Source of the DNA: Sphingopyxis sp. L1A2A
Lineage (GTDB): Bacteria > Pseudomonadota > Alphaproteobacteria > Sphingomonadales > Sphingomonadaceae
Length of the DNA: 47,252 nt
Assembly: GCF_005502465.1 (NCBI RefSeq)
Contig: NZ_SCOT01000022.1
Location: 1-47,252 of the forward strand
Direction: 5' to 3'
Both the position numbers and the translations under genes were made by a program. The notes under the pieces were generated by a model. The model did no database searches and had not been told where the DNA came from. It saw nothing but the letters and a program-made list of their open reading frames with translations. Numbering within the stretch: position 1 is the stretch's first letter; each line of letters opens with the position of its first letter. Positions 9,216 to 18,294 of the stretch are shown here, in pieces.

Positions 9216-10415
9216 ATGGCAAGCATGGCCATGACCAGCGCACCTCCGCCCACCTCGGCCGTCGAGGCCAATCGGCTTGGCATTGCCGCCTTGCAAGCGG
9301 GCGATCCGGCCGCCGCGACCGCCCATTTTGCCGCCGCCATAGCGGCCGATCCGCAATCGGGCGCCTTGCACCGCAATCTGGCGTCGGCGTGGCGCGCGCT
9401 GGGCGACGACGATCGCGAACTGACGGCGCTCGATGCCGCGCTGGCGATCGACCGCCGCGACCTGATCGCGTGGATCCGCAAGGCCGAGCGTTTCGAGGCG
9501 CGGGATGACAAGGGGGCGGCGCTGGCCGCGTGGAGCGCGGCGATCGCGCTGGGGGCGCAGCTCAATCCGCTGCCGCCGGCGCTCGAACCGCTGCTGGTGC
9601 ATGGGCAGGCGTTTGTCACGACAGCGACCGATACGATGTTTTCGGCGGCGTCGGACGCCTTTGCCGCGCTGCGCGGCGATCTGTCCGAAACCGAAGCGCG
9701 GCGCGGCGCGGCGTTTATCGCCAGCGCGCTGGGGCGCCGCCGCATCTATCGCAACGAATGTGCGGGCATTTATTATCCCTTCCTGCCCGCCGATGAGTTT
9801 TTCGATCGTGCCCATTTCCCCTGGCTGGCCGACATCGAGGCGCAAACCGGCGCGATCCGCGCCGAGCTGCAGGCGCTGCTCGACGATCCTGGCGAGGCGC
9901 TGCGGCCTTATGTACGGATGGAGGCGGGAACCCCCGCATCGATCTGGTCGGCGCTCGACAACCGGCTCGACTGGGGCGCCTGTTTCCTGTGGGAATATGG
10001 CGCCGCGAACCAGCCGGTGCTCGATCGCTGCCCGGTCACCGCCGCGGCGCTCGCCGCGATCCCGGGGGCGCGCATCCCCGGCCGCGCCCCCAGCGCCTTT
10101 TTCTCGATGCTGAAACCCCACACACGGATTCCGCCGCATACCGGGGTCACCAACAGCCGCGCGATCGTCCATCTGCCGCTGATCGTGCCGCCGGGCTGCG
10201 GCTTTCGGGTCGGCGGCGAAACGCGCACCTGGCAAGAAGGCCGCGCCTTCGCCTTTGACGATACCATCGAGCACGAAGCCTGGAACGACAGCGACGAACT
10301 TCGCGCAGTGCTGATTTTTGACGTGTGGAATCCGCATCTTAGCGCGCGTGAAGGCGATTTGTTGGTGCAATATTTTGCGTCGGCCGACGCATCGGGATAC
10401 GCCGTCCCGCGCTAG
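9216..10415 (+). CDS. TPR-aspartyl/asparaginyl beta-hydroxylase domain protein
   Basis: A 399-residue fusion. Residues 13-115 form TPR-like helices (AANRLGIAALQAGDPAAATAHF pattern). Residues about 180-370 form a cupin of the AspH family (2-oxoglutarate/Fe(II) dioxygenase). Iron ligands are probably H308 (IPPHTG) and H353 (TIEHEAWN); R363 in LRAVLIFDVWNP is placed to bind 2-oxoglutarate, and the HLPLIVPPGCGFRVGGE strand is family-typical. It probably hydroxylates a protein or peptide side chain in the cytosol. The ATG at 9216 is used; ATGs at 9225 and 9231 are also possible, as no strong Shine-Dalgarno decides. It is divergent from the sulfotransferase-like gene. Such TPR/AspH/sulfotransferase groups occur beside TonB receptors in sphingomonads, which hints at a shared but unproven role. 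Confidence 0.87.
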   Translation: MASMAMTSAPPPTSAVEANRLGIAALQAGDPAAATAHFAAAIAADPQSGALHRNLASAWRALGDDDRELTALDAALAIDRRDLIAWIRKAERFEARDDKGAALAAWSAAIALGAQLNPLPPALEPLLVHGQAFVTTATDTMFSAASDAFAALRGDLSETEARRGAAFIASALGRRRIYRNECAGIYYPFLPADEFFDRAHFPWLADIEAQTGAIRAELQALLDDPGEALRPYVRMEAGTPASIWSALDNRLDWGACFLWEYGAANQPVLDRCPVTAAALAAIPGARIPGRAPSAFFSMLKPHTRIPPHTGVTNSRAIVHLPLIVPPGCGFRVGGETRTWQEGRAFAFDDTIEHEAWNDSDELRAVLIFDVWNPHLSAREGDLLVQYFASADASGYAVPR

Positions 10416-10461
10416 CGGGTGGGCGTGGTCGACGGGCCTTTGTCCCGGGTCGAAATTCCGC

Positions 10462-10491
10462 TTGGCGAAGCCCGCCCCGCGAACTTATAAT
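10462..10491 (+). promoter_or_regulatory. Sigma70-type promoter for the small secreted-protein triad
   Basis: TTGGCG at 10462-10467 and a perfect TATAAT at 10486-10491 are separated by 18 bases, 43 bases upstream of the first triad gene, whose ATG follows GAGGAGGA. A consensus -10 is rare in this GC-rich sequence, so expression is probably strong and constitutive. Confidence 0.7.
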
Positions 10492-10534
10492 GTGCGGATA
10501 TGGCGCCGGTTTTTCTGGCCGCGAGGAGGATGTA

Positions 10535-10861
10535 ATGAGCAAGATCATGTCCATGTTTGTCGCTGCGACCTTGTTGGTCGTGCCGGCCGCGGTTGCCGCA
10601 GAAGGCACCGCAGAGCGGGCGCCGCCGTCGAAGGCGCCTTCGGCGATGACCCCGACCGAGATCAGCGCCTATAATGAGGGGCTGGCGCAGACCCATCCCT
10701 ATTATATCAAATGCCGCAAGACGTTGGAAATCGGGTCGCTCGTGAAGAAGAACCGCGTTTGCTACACCAACGAAAAGTGGAAAGAAGTGAGCGCCAAGGG
10801 CAGCCAGAACGCGCGTGACACGGCGGAAGCCATGACCAGCAAGGCGAGCCAGTCGAACTGA
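10535..10861 (+). CDS. Small secreted C-x15-C protein, paralog 1
   Basis: A 108-residue protein with a Sec signal peptide (residues 1-22, ending PAAVAA). The mature core is EISAYNEGLAQTHPYYIKC-RK-TLEIGSLVKKNRVC-YTNEKW, with Cys60 and Cys76 placed to form one disulfide. The core recurs in the next two genes. It belongs to the small sphingomonad proteins with a C...GS....RVC.T...W signature, whose role I do not know. A strong GAGGAGGA ribosome-binding site lies 5 bases before the ATG, and a consensus promoter lies upstream. First gene of a three-gene tandem array. Confidence 0.85.
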   Translation: MSKIMSMFVAATLLVVPAAVAAEGTAERAPPSKAPSAMTPTEISAYNEGLAQTHPYYIKCRKTLEIGSLVKKNRVCYTNEKWKEVSAKGSQNARDTAEAMTSKASQSN

Positions 10862-10881
10862 ACTCACGAAGGGGAATTGCG

Positions 10882-11235
10882 ATGTCGGGTGCCGTCCTCC
10901 TCATGACCCTGTTCGCCCTGTCGGGTGTGCCGACCGCCGCTGGCAACGAGGCCGGTCCGGCGGTGCGGGCGCCGTCGGAGATGACCGGGGCGGAAATCGA
11001 CGTCCATAATCACGACCTCGCATCGACCGACGCCAATTACATCAGATGCCGACGGCTTGAGATTTCGGGATCGCTGGTCAAGAAGCTGCGGGTGTGCAAC
11101 ACCAACGCCGACTGGAAGCGGATCGGCGACAAAGGCAACCAGGATGCGCGCGATTCGATGGAAACGCTGGCCCGCGGCTGGAGCAATTCGCGCGAAATGG
11201 AGGGCGACGTCGGGCGGGAGATTCGTCCCAGGTAG
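10882..11235 (+). CDS. Small secreted C-x15-C protein, paralog 2
   Basis: A 117-residue paralog of the gene before it, from which it is separated by 20 bases. The signal peptide is short (MSGAVLLMTLFALSGVPTAA). The core keeps EIDVHNHDLAST-x-ANYIRC-RR-LEISGSLVKKLRVC-NTNADW with Cys56 and Cys72, again 16 apart, and the GNQDARDSMETLA motif. The extra C-terminal tail (SNSREMEGDVGREIRPR) is not shared. It is the most diverged of the three in the THPY segment. Ribosome-binding site AAGGGGAA precedes the ATG. Function unknown. Confidence 0.82.
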   Translation: MSGAVLLMTLFALSGVPTAAGNEAGPAVRAPSEMTGAEIDVHNHDLASTDANYIRCRRLEISGSLVKKLRVCNTNADWKRIGDKGNQDARDSMETLARGWSNSREMEGDVGREIRPR

Positions 11236-11250
11236 GGAAGAGGTCAAGTG

Positions 11251-11553
11251 ATGCTGGACATCATCGTCATGGTCGTTGCCGCCGCGTCGGGGTCCGCCCC
11301 CGGTCGTTCGCCACCCGATCGCCCGCCGTCGACGATGACCAGCACCGAAATCAAGGCCCACAATGCGGGGCTGGCGATGACGCATCCCTATTTTGTCAAA
11401 TGTCGCAAGATCGAAGAGATTGGTTCGCTGGTAAAGAAGGCGCGCGTCTGCCACACTAACGAGCAGTGGAAAAAACTGTGGGCGCAGGGCAACCAGGACT
11501 CACGCGACACGCTCGAAGCCATGACGCGCGCGCCGGTAAACCACAGCAACTAG
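11251..11553 (+). CDS. Small secreted C-x15-C protein, paralog 3
   Basis: A 100-residue third paralog, 15 bases after the second. The ATG at 11251 is preferred over the in-frame GTG at 11248 because AGAGG then lies 7 bases upstream. The hydrophobic N terminus (MLDIIVMVVAAASGSAP) should export it. The core EIKAHNAGLAMTHPYFVKC-RK-IEEIGSLVKKARVC-HTNEQW is closest to paralog 1, with Cys51 and Cys67 again 16 apart and the GNQDSRDTLEAM motif. It ends only 19 bases before the convergent clpB stop codon, with no terminator between. Function unknown. Confidence 0.82.
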   Translation: MLDIIVMVVAAASGSAPGRSPPDRPPSTMTSTEIKAHNAGLAMTHPYFVKCRKIEEIGSLVKKARVCHTNEQWKKLWAQGNQDSRDTLEAMTRAPVNHSN

Positions 11554-11572
11554 CTTAGCGTCGCGGGCGACG

Positions 11573-14152
11573 TCAGCGGGGCGCCAGTTTCAACGCCCCG
11601 TCGCCTTCGTCGACCCGGATCGTCGATCCGTCCTTGACCTCGCCTTTCAGGATCAGGTCGGCAAGCGGGTCTTGCAGATATTTCTGCACCGCGCGTTTCA
11701 GCGGCCTGGCGCCATAGACCGGATCATAGCCGACCCGACCAAGCCACGCGCGCGCGGCGTCGGTGAGGTCGAGCGTCACCTTGCGGTCGGTCAGCAGTTT
11801 CTGCACGCGCGCGACCTGGATGTCGACGATGCCGCCCATATGCTGCTGTGCGAGGCGGTTGAACAGCACGATCTCGTCGAGCCGGTTGAGGAATTCGGGC
11901 CGGAAATGGGCGCGCACCACCTCCATCACCGCGGGTTCGGCCTGTTCGACCGGCGCGTCGTCTGGCAGCGCGGCGATCGCCTGGCTGCCGAGGTTCGAGG
12001 TCAGGATGATGAGCGTGTTGGTGAAATCGACCGTGCGGCCCTGGCCGTCGGTGAGGCGTCCGTCGTCGAGCACCTGGAGCAGGATGTTGAACACATCAGG
12101 GTGCGCCTTTTCGACCTCATCGAACAGCACCACCTGATAGGGGCGGCGGCGGACGGCTTCGGTGAGGGTGCCGCCTTCCTCATAACCGACATAGCCCGGG
12201 GGCGCGCCGACGAGCCGCGCGACGCTGTGCTTTTCCATGAATTCGGACATGTCGATGCGGACCATCGCATTGTCGTCGTCGAACAGAAAGCGCGCGAGCG
12301 CCTTGGTCAGTTCGGTCTTGCCGACGCCCGTGGGTCCGAGGAACAGGAAGCTGCCGAGCGGGCGGTTCGGATCCTGCAATCCGGCACGCGCGCGGCGCAC
12401 CGCAGTGGAGACGGCGCGGACGGCTTCGTCCTGGCCGATGACACGCTGGGCGAGCGTGCCTTCCATCGCGAGCAGCTTTTCGCGCTCGCCCGCCAGCATC
12501 CGGTCGACCGGGATGCCGGTCCATTTGCTGACCACCGCGGCGATATCGTCGGCGGTGACTTCTTCGCGCAGCATGGCATTGCCCGCCGCGGCTTCGGCGT
12601 CGGCGAGCTGCTTTTCGAGGCCGGGGATGGTGCCGTAAGATAGCTCGCCCGCCTTGGCGAGATCGCCGGCACGCTGCGCCTGATCGAGCGCCGAACGCGC
12701 GGCGTCGAGCTCTTCCTTGATCTTCGCCTCGGCGTGGATCTTGTCCTTCTCGGCCTGCCATTTTTGTGTGACCTCGGCCGACTGCTGCTCAAGGTTCGCA
12801 AGGTCGGCGCGCAGGGTCGCCAGCCGGTCTTTCGACGCGGCGTCGGTTTCTTTGCTCAGCGCCGATTCCTCGATCTTCATCTGGATGATGCGGCGGTCGA
12901 GCGTCTCGATCTCTTCGGGCTTCGATTCGACCTCCATGCGGATGCGGCTCGCGGCCTCGTCCATCAGGTCGATCGCCTTGTCGGGCAGGAAACGGTCGGA
13001 GATATAACGGTTCGACAGCGTCGCCGCGGCGACGATCGCGCCGTCGGTGATCCGCACGCCATGGTGCAGCTCGTATTTTTCCTTGAGCCCGCGAAGGATC
13101 GAGATCGAATCCTCGACCGTCGGTTCGCCGACGAACACCGGCTGGAAACGTCGCTGGAGCGCGGGGTCTTTTTCGACATGCTTGCGATATTCGTCGAGCG
13201 TCGTGGCGCCGATGCAATGCAGCTCGCCGCGCGCGAGCGCGGGCTTGAGCAGGTTCGAGGCGTCCATCGCGCCCTCGCCCTTGCCCGCGCCGACCAGCGT
13301 GTGCATTTCGTCGATGAACAGGATGATCTCGCCCTCGGCGGCCTTCACATCGTCGAGCACGCCCTTGAGCCGTTCCTCGAACTCGCCGCGATATTTGGCC
13401 CCGGCGATCAGCGATCCCATGTCGAGCGACAGCAGGCGGCGGTCTTTCAGGCTGTCGGGAACGTCGCCGTTGACGATGCGCAGCGCCAGCCCTTCGGCGA
13501 TCGCGGTCTTGCCGACCCCGGGCTCGCCGATCAGCACCGGGTTGTTCTTGGTCCGGCGCGCGAGGATCTGGATGGTGCGGCGGATTTCCTCGTCGCGGCC
13601 GATCACGGGGTCGAGCTTGCCGGCCCGCGCGACGTCGGTGAGGTCGCGCGCGAATTTTTTGAGTGCTTCGTAGCGGTCTTCGCTGCTCGCGGTGTCGGCG
13701 GCACGCCCGCCGCGCAGGTCGTTGATCGCCGCATTGAGTGCGTCGGCTTTCACGCCCGCATCGACGAAGGCCTTGCCGACGGGGGTGGTGGCGGAAAGCA
13801 CCATCGCGAGCAGCAACCGCTCGACGGTGACATAGCCGTCACCCGCCTTGGTCGCGACCTGTTCGGCCTGATCGAGCAGGCGCACCGCGTCATTGTCGAG
13901 CCCGGGCGTGGCCTGCGCCCCCGATCCCGACACCGCGGGCACCTTGGCGAGCAAGGCGTCGATACCCGCGACCGCGCGCGGCGCATCGCCGCCGCTCTTT
14001 GCGATCAGGCCCGCCGCCATGCCTTCGCTGTCTTCGAGCAGCGCCTTGGCGATATGCTCGGGGCTGATCCGCTGATGGTTCATGCGGATGGCGATCGTCT
14101 GCGCGGCTTGCAGAAAGCCCTTGGCGCGGTCGGTGAATTTCTCGAGGTTCAT
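11573..14152 (-). CDS. clpB: ATP-dependent protein disaggregase ClpB
   Basis: The 859-residue hexameric AAA+ chaperone rescues aggregated proteins with DnaK/DnaJ. Domains in order: Clp-N (about 1-145, starting [15 protein letters not shown]); AAA1 with [13 protein letters not shown] and Walker [16 protein letters not shown]; the coiled-coil middle domain (about 405-525, Glu/Lys/Ala-rich) that distinguishes ClpB from ClpA; AAA2 with [14 protein letters not shown] and [16 protein letters not shown]; and the C-terminal small domain. The protein is full length and all four nucleotide motifs are intact. The gene is transcribed alone from a heat-shock type promoter at 14181-14208. Confidence 0.98.
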   Translation of the reverse strand: MNLEKFTDRAKGFLQAAQTIAIRMNHQRISPEHIAKALLEDSEGMAAGLIAKSGGDAPRAVAGIDALLAKVPAVSGSGAQATPGLDNDAVRLLDQAEQVATKAGDGYVTVERLLLAMVLSATTPVGKAFVDAGVKADALNAAINDLRGGRAADTASSEDRYEALKKFARDLTDVARAGKLDPVIGRDEEIRRTIQILARRTKNNPVLIGEPGVGKTAIAEGLALRIVNGDVPDSLKDRRLLSLDMGSLIAGAKYRGEFEERLKGVLDDVKAAEGEIILFIDEMHTLVGAGKGEGAMDASNLLKPALARGELHCIGATTLDEYRKHVEKDPALQRRFQPVFVGEPTVEDSISILRGLKEKYELHHGVRITDGAIVAAATLSNRYISDRFLPDKAIDLMDEAASRIRMEVESKPEEIETLDRRIIQMKIEESALSKETDAASKDRLATLRADLANLEQQSAEVTQKWQAEKDKIHAEAKIKEELDAARSALDQAQRAGDLAKAGELSYGTIPGLEKQLADAEAAAGNAMLREEVTADDIAAVVSKWTGIPVDRMLAGEREKLLAMEGTLAQRVIGQDEAVRAVSTAVRRARAGLQDPNRPLGSFLFLGPTGVGKTELTKALARFLFDDDNAMVRIDMSEFMEKHSVARLVGAPPGYVGYEEGGTLTEAVRRRPYQVVLFDEVEKAHPDVFNILLQVLDDGRLTDGQGRTVDFTNTLIILTSNLGSQAIAALPDDAPVEQAEPAVMEVVRAHFRPEFLNRLDEIVLFNRLAQQHMGGIVDIQVARVQKLLTDRKVTLDLTDAARAWLGRVGYDPVYGARPLKRAVQKYLQDPLADLILKGEVKDGSTIRVDEGDGALKLAPR

Positions 14153-14180
14153 GGAGGATAGGCCCCTTTCCTATCCGGCA

Positions 14181-14208
14181 AGATAGTGTTGCTATTTGGC
14201 AACACAAG
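14181..14208 (-). promoter_or_regulatory. RpoH (sigma32)-type promoter of clpB
   Basis: Read on the minus strand: CTTG (14208-14205), 18 bases, then CTATCT (14186-14181). This fits the alphaproteobacterial heat-shock form CTTG-N17/18-CTATRT. It lies 29 bases before the clpB ATG. The spacer contains the palindrome GTGTTGC-N6-GCAACAC, which could be a second control site. Confidence 0.7.
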
Positions 14209-14223
14209 GCCTTCCTCGCAGTT

Positions 14224-14305
14224 CCCGTTCGCATCGAGCGAAGTCGAGATGCCCATCGGTGGCATGCGCCTTCAGGGTGTCTCGACTTCGCTCGACACGA
14301 ACGGG
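14224..14305. repeat. Paired inverted repeat, TCGAGCGAAGTCGAGA type, copy 1
   Basis: CCCGTTCGCATCGAGCGAAG... and its inverse ...CTTCGCTCGACACGAACGGG flank a loop. The copy at 27003-27083 matches almost base for base, including part of the loop. It lies between the clpB promoter and the M17 peptidase stop codon. Confidence 0.92.
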
Positions 14306-14316
14306 ATTAGAGATCG

Positions 14317-15891
14317 CTATTCCCCGCTGCGCGCCAGTTGATCGAGCAGGCGAACGCCGAAACCCGTCATGCCCTTCGGGACCAGCGACGATGCCTTGTC
14401 GGCCTGGTTCACCCCGGCGATGTCGAGATGCGCCCATGGCGTCGCTTCGTCGACGAAATAGCCGATGACATGCGCGCCGATGCTGGCGCCCGGCCCCTGG
14501 TTGGGGGTGATGTTGCGGATGTCGGCGATGTCCGACTTGATCTTTTCGGCGTAATTCTTGTGCAGCGGCATCCGCCACAACTCTTCGCCGCTTGCCGTCC
14601 CGGCGGTCAGCAGGGCGGCGGCGAGCTTTTCGTCGCGCGCGAACAGCCCGGCATATTGATCGTCGAGCGCGCCGACGATGGCGCCGGTCAGCGTCGCAAT
14701 ATTGACGATCGCGCGCGGCTTGTACGCCTGCGCCACATATTCATTGGCGTCGGCGAGGACGAGGCGTCCTTCAGCGTCGCTGTTGAGCATCTCGATCGTC
14801 TTGCCCGACATGGTACGGGTGACGTCGCCGGGGCGCTGGGCATTGCCGTCGGGCATATTTTCGGCGAGCGCCGCGACCCCGACCACATGCGCGGGCGCGC
14901 GCGACTTGGCGAGCGAGAGCACCGCGCCCATTACCGAAGCGGCGCCCGACATGTCGCCCTTCATGTCCCACATACCGGCACCGGGTTTGAGCGAAATACC
15001 GCCCGAATCGAAGGTGATGCCTTTGCCGACAAACGCCATCGGCGCCGCAGGGGCGTTCGCGCCGCGATAGCGCACCAGCATCAGCCGCGACCCGCGTGGG
15101 CTGCCCTGGCCGACGCCGACGATCGTTCCCATGCCAAGTTTGCGCATCGCCGCTTCGTCGAGCACCTCGATGCTGACCCCGGCGGTTCCGGCAAAGGCTT
15201 CGCGGACGCGGGCGACGAAACTTTCGGGATAGATGACGTTGGCGGGCTCGTTGGCCAGATCGCGCGACAGGCGGACGCCGTCGGTGAGGGGTTTCCAGCG
15301 GCCCGAAAACGCCGCTTCGGCGGCCGCGGGATTGGCACCGACGATCGTGACGGCGGCGGTCGGCGGCGCCTTTTTGTCGGCGGTCTTGTAGCGGTCGAAA
15401 CGATATTGGCCGAGCGCGAAGCCATAAGCCACGTCGGCGGCCGATGCATCGCCAAACGCCCCGGCGATCGTCACCGGCTGCGCTTCGCTTTTCAGTTCCT
15501 GCGCCGCCTTCCCGCCTGCCTCGGCGAGCACAAGCGAGGTCGGGGTGACGCCGGTGCCGACCAGCAGGATGCGCGGAAACGCGCCGATCCCGCGCAGCGA
15601 CAGCGTCGATTCGGCCTTGCCCTCAAACGTCGCCGCCGCGATCGCCGCGGTCACCGCCTGACGCTCGGCGGGGCTGAACGCCACGCCGTCCAGCGGTGGC
15701 AGCGTTGCGTCGGTCATCAGGATCACCAGCGCCCCGCCCGCCGGAGCGTTGGCGGCAAAGCCGATCGCGCGCTCGGCGCTGTTCGCGGCGGTCGATGGGA
15801 CGACGCCCGACCCGGTGACGGATTGGGCGAAGGCGGGCGGGACGACGGCGAACGACAGACAGGCGGCGAGCAGCAGGCTTTTGCGATACAT
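14317..15891 (-). CDS. Exported M17 family leucyl aminopeptidase
   Basis: A 524-residue di-zinc aminopeptidase with a Sec signal peptide (MYRKSLLLAACLSFAVVPPAFA), unlike the cytosolic PepA, so it probably trims peptides in the periplasm. The C-terminal catalytic domain has FVGKGITFDSGGISLKPG with its metal-binding Asp (about residue 294), MKGDMSGAASV, and the signature NSDAEGRLVLADA near residues 370-382. The N-terminal domain is the variable M17 macro-like fold. Start: ATG at 15891, with GGGGAA upstream; the longer frame adds residues before the signal peptide. Neighbours are other exported peptidases and an acylase. Confidence 0.93.
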   Translation of the reverse strand: MYRKSLLLAACLSFAVVPPAFAQSVTGSGVVPSTAANSAERAIGFAANAPAGGALVILMTDATLPPLDGVAFSPAERQAVTAAIAAATFEGKAESTLSLRGIGAFPRILLVGTGVTPTSLVLAEAGGKAAQELKSEAQPVTIAGAFGDASAADVAYGFALGQYRFDRYKTADKKAPPTAAVTIVGANPAAAEAAFSGRWKPLTDGVRLSRDLANEPANVIYPESFVARVREAFAGTAGVSIEVLDEAAMRKLGMGTIVGVGQGSPRGSRLMLVRYRGANAPAAPMAFVGKGITFDSGGISLKPGAGMWDMKGDMSGAASVMGAVLSLAKSRAPAHVVGVAALAENMPDGNAQRPGDVTRTMSGKTIEMLNSDAEGRLVLADANEYVAQAYKPRAIVNIATLTGAIVGALDDQYAGLFARDEKLAAALLTAGTASGEELWRMPLHKNYAEKIKSDIADIRNITPNQGPGASIGAHVIGYFVDEATPWAHLDIAGVNQADKASSLVPKGMTGFGVRLLDQLARSGE

Positions 15892-16037
15892 GGATAATTC
15901 CCCGGTTGAAACGATGGTACCCTGCATAGCCGCGCCGCGCCCGATCGCAAATTCGGCTCGACGAACGACAGTCGCTTGCCATCGGACGACATGGCGGTCA
16001 GACAGGCGCGGAACGGGCGCATGAATGAGGACCAGAG

Positions 16038-18194
16038 ATGCTGCGACGGATTTTGCTGGGATTGCTGCTGCTGCTCTTCGTCACCGCCGCTTCGCTGGCG
16101 CTGTGGGAGCCGCTGACCGCTGAAGCGCCCGAAGCGCCGCTGTTCAAGCCGCAGGATGTCCGCATCGCGCGCGACAAATTCGGGGTGCCGCATATCTTTG
16201 GCAAAACCGATGCCGATGTCGCTTACGGCATCGCCTATGCCCATGCCGAGGATGATTTTTCGACCTTGCAGGAGGTGGTTGCGATGACGCGCGGCCGTGC
16301 CGGGGCGATGCTGGGGGCCGACGGCGCCAAGATCGATTATGCCGAGGCGCTGCTCGACGTGCGTGCGACCACCGCGCGCGACTGGCCGCGCCTGCCCGCC
16401 GACGTGAAAGCGCTGTTCACCGCTTATGCCGCGGGGCTCAATCATTATGCCGCCAAGCACCCGGACGAGGTCCGCCTGTCGGGGCTGTTCCCGGTGACCG
16501 GCGAGGATGTCGTCGCGGGCTTCGTGCTGCGCTCGCCCTTTTTCTTCGGGCTCGATTCGGTGCTCGGCCAGCTGGTCGAGGGCAAGGACATGCACCGCGA
16601 AGGCGGCCCGGCACTCGACGCCACGGGCAAGATCGTCCCGCGCGCCGACACCCCGGTCGGCAGCGATCCCGCGGCCAATGGCTCGAACGCCATGGCGGTC
16701 GCGCCCGCGCGTTCGACCGACGGTGCGACGCGGCTGGTATCGAACTCGCACCAGCCGTGGACCGGCGGTGTCGCCTGGTACGAACTGGTTGTCCATTCGC
16801 AAGAGGGGTGGGATTTTGCGGGCGCCAATTTTCCCGGATCGCCCTATCCTTTCCTGGGGCACAATAAACATCTTGGCTGGACCAACACGGTCAACCGCCC
16901 CGACCTGATCGACGTCTATAGACTCGTGCTTGACGAGCGCGGCGAGCAATACCGGTTCGACGGCGCCTGGCGGCCGCTCGAGAAAAAGCGCGTCTGGCTG
17001 AAGGTGAAGTTCGGCCCGTTCGTGCTGCCGGTGCCGCGGACCGTTTATCGATCGGTCCATGGCCCGGTGGTCAAGAATGACAAGGGCGCCTTTGCGATCC
17101 GTTACGCCGGGATCGACCAGTCGGCGATGGTCACCCAATATTACCGGCTGAACAAGGCGAAGAATTTTGCCGAGTGGCGCGCCGCGATGGCGGGGCAGGG
17201 CGTGCCCGCGACCAATTTCATTTACGCCGATGCGAAGGGCAATATCGGCCTGTTCTATAATGCGATGTTCCCCGATCGGCCCGGCGGATTCAACTGGCGC
17301 GGCGAGCTGCCGGGCGACCGGTCGGCGGCGCTGTGGACGAAGACGCTGCCGTTCGACCGCGCCCCGGCGCTGGTCAATCCGCGCTCGGGCTATGTGATGA
17401 ATGCCAACAACACCCCGTGGGTCGCCGCGGGGCCGGGCGACGAGCTCGACGCCGCGGCTTTCTCGCCGCTGCTCGGGGTCGAGGATGACATGACCAACCG
17501 TGCGACGCGGCTGATCGAGCTGTTCGAAGCGTCGGGCCAGATCGACGAGGCGCGGTTGAAGGCGATCAAATATGACACCGCTTATGCCAGATCGGGTTAC
17601 GCCAAGGCGTGGATGGACGGGCTGCTCGCGCTGAATGTGAAGGATGATCCGGCGCTGGTCGACGCGCAGAACCTGCTCCGCCGCTGGGACTGGAACCTCG
17701 ACGGCAAGGGGAAGGGCGATGCGCTGGCGCTGATGCTACTGCGCCCCGCCAACGGCAGCCATTACCAGCGGCGCGCCGGTCCCGATCCGCGGACCGTGCT
17801 GGCCGAGACGGTGGCGCATTTACAGGAGCATTTCGGCGGGCTCGACCCCAGGCTCGGCACGGTGCTGCGGCTGCGCCATGGCGAAGGTGCCTATCGGATC
17901 GATCTGCCGCTCGACGGCGGCAATGATACGGTGCGCGCCTCGACCCTGTGGGATGCCGAACCCGACGGACGGCTGAAGGTGCGCCACGGCGACAGCTTCA
18001 TCATGTTCATGACCTGGGACGCCGCGGGCCGGGTCCGCTCGGAATCGATCCAGCCGTTCGGATCGGCGACGACGCGCCCGGACAGCCCGCATTACAACGA
18101 CCAGGCGCCGCTGTTCGTGCGCCATCAGCTGAAACCGGTGCTGTTCGATCCGGCGGCGCTGAAGGCCAGCGGGGCGCGTTTCTATCGGCCTTGA
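16038..18194 (+). CDS. Penicillin-acylase family (S45) amidohydrolase
   Basis: A 718-residue Ntn hydrolase, N-terminally anchored or exported (MLRRILLGLLLLLFVTAASLAL). Members are cleaved autocatalytically before a Ser that becomes the nucleophile; here Ser216 in ANGSNAMAV. The segment SNSHQPWTGGVAWYELVVHS followed by GANFPGSPYPFLGHNKHLGWTNTVNRPD resembles the aculeacin/AHL-acylase branch (PvdQ/QuiP), in which NPHFPW holds the equivalent place, more than classic penicillin G acylase. Possible substrates are acyl-homoserine lactones or N-acyl peptides; the sequence does not decide. It stands alone, divergent from the M17 peptidase and followed after 100 bases by the M16 peptidase. Confidence 0.9.
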   Translation: MLRRILLGLLLLLFVTAASLALWEPLTAEAPEAPLFKPQDVRIARDKFGVPHIFGKTDADVAYGIAYAHAEDDFSTLQEVVAMTRGRAGAMLGADGAKIDYAEALLDVRATTARDWPRLPADVKALFTAYAAGLNHYAAKHPDEVRLSGLFPVTGEDVVAGFVLRSPFFFGLDSVLGQLVEGKDMHREGGPALDATGKIVPRADTPVGSDPAANGSNAMAVAPARSTDGATRLVSNSHQPWTGGVAWYELVVHSQEGWDFAGANFPGSPYPFLGHNKHLGWTNTVNRPDLIDVYRLVLDERGEQYRFDGAWRPLEKKRVWLKVKFGPFVLPVPRTVYRSVHGPVVKNDKGAFAIRYAGIDQSAMVTQYYRLNKAKNFAEWRAAMAGQGVPATNFIYADAKGNIGLFYNAMFPDRPGGFNWRGELPGDRSAALWTKTLPFDRAPALVNPRSGYVMNANNTPWVAAGPGDELDAAAFSPLLGVEDDMTNRATRLIELFEASGQIDEARLKAIKYDTAYARSGYAKAWMDGLLALNVKDDPALVDAQNLLRRWDWNLDGKGKGDALALMLLRPANGSHYQRRAGPDPRTVLAETVAHLQEHFGGLDPRLGTVLRLRHGEGAYRIDLPLDGGNDTVRASTLWDAEPDGRLKVRHGDSFIMFMTWDAAGRVRSESIQPFGSATTRPDSPHYNDQAPLFVRHQLKPVLFDPAALKASGARFYRP

Positions 18195-18294
18195 AAGCCG
18201 CGATTAGCTGTCCTAAACCGTTGATACAGTGCCGTCCGGCACGCGGTCGCGCGCAGGCGCTTCATGCCTGCGCCCGCTATCCAAGAGGATGCCC

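Noticed and set aside
12734..14161. 475-residue frame antisense to clpB
   Set aside because: The opposite strand encodes an unmistakable full-length ClpB; the frame has shadow composition only.
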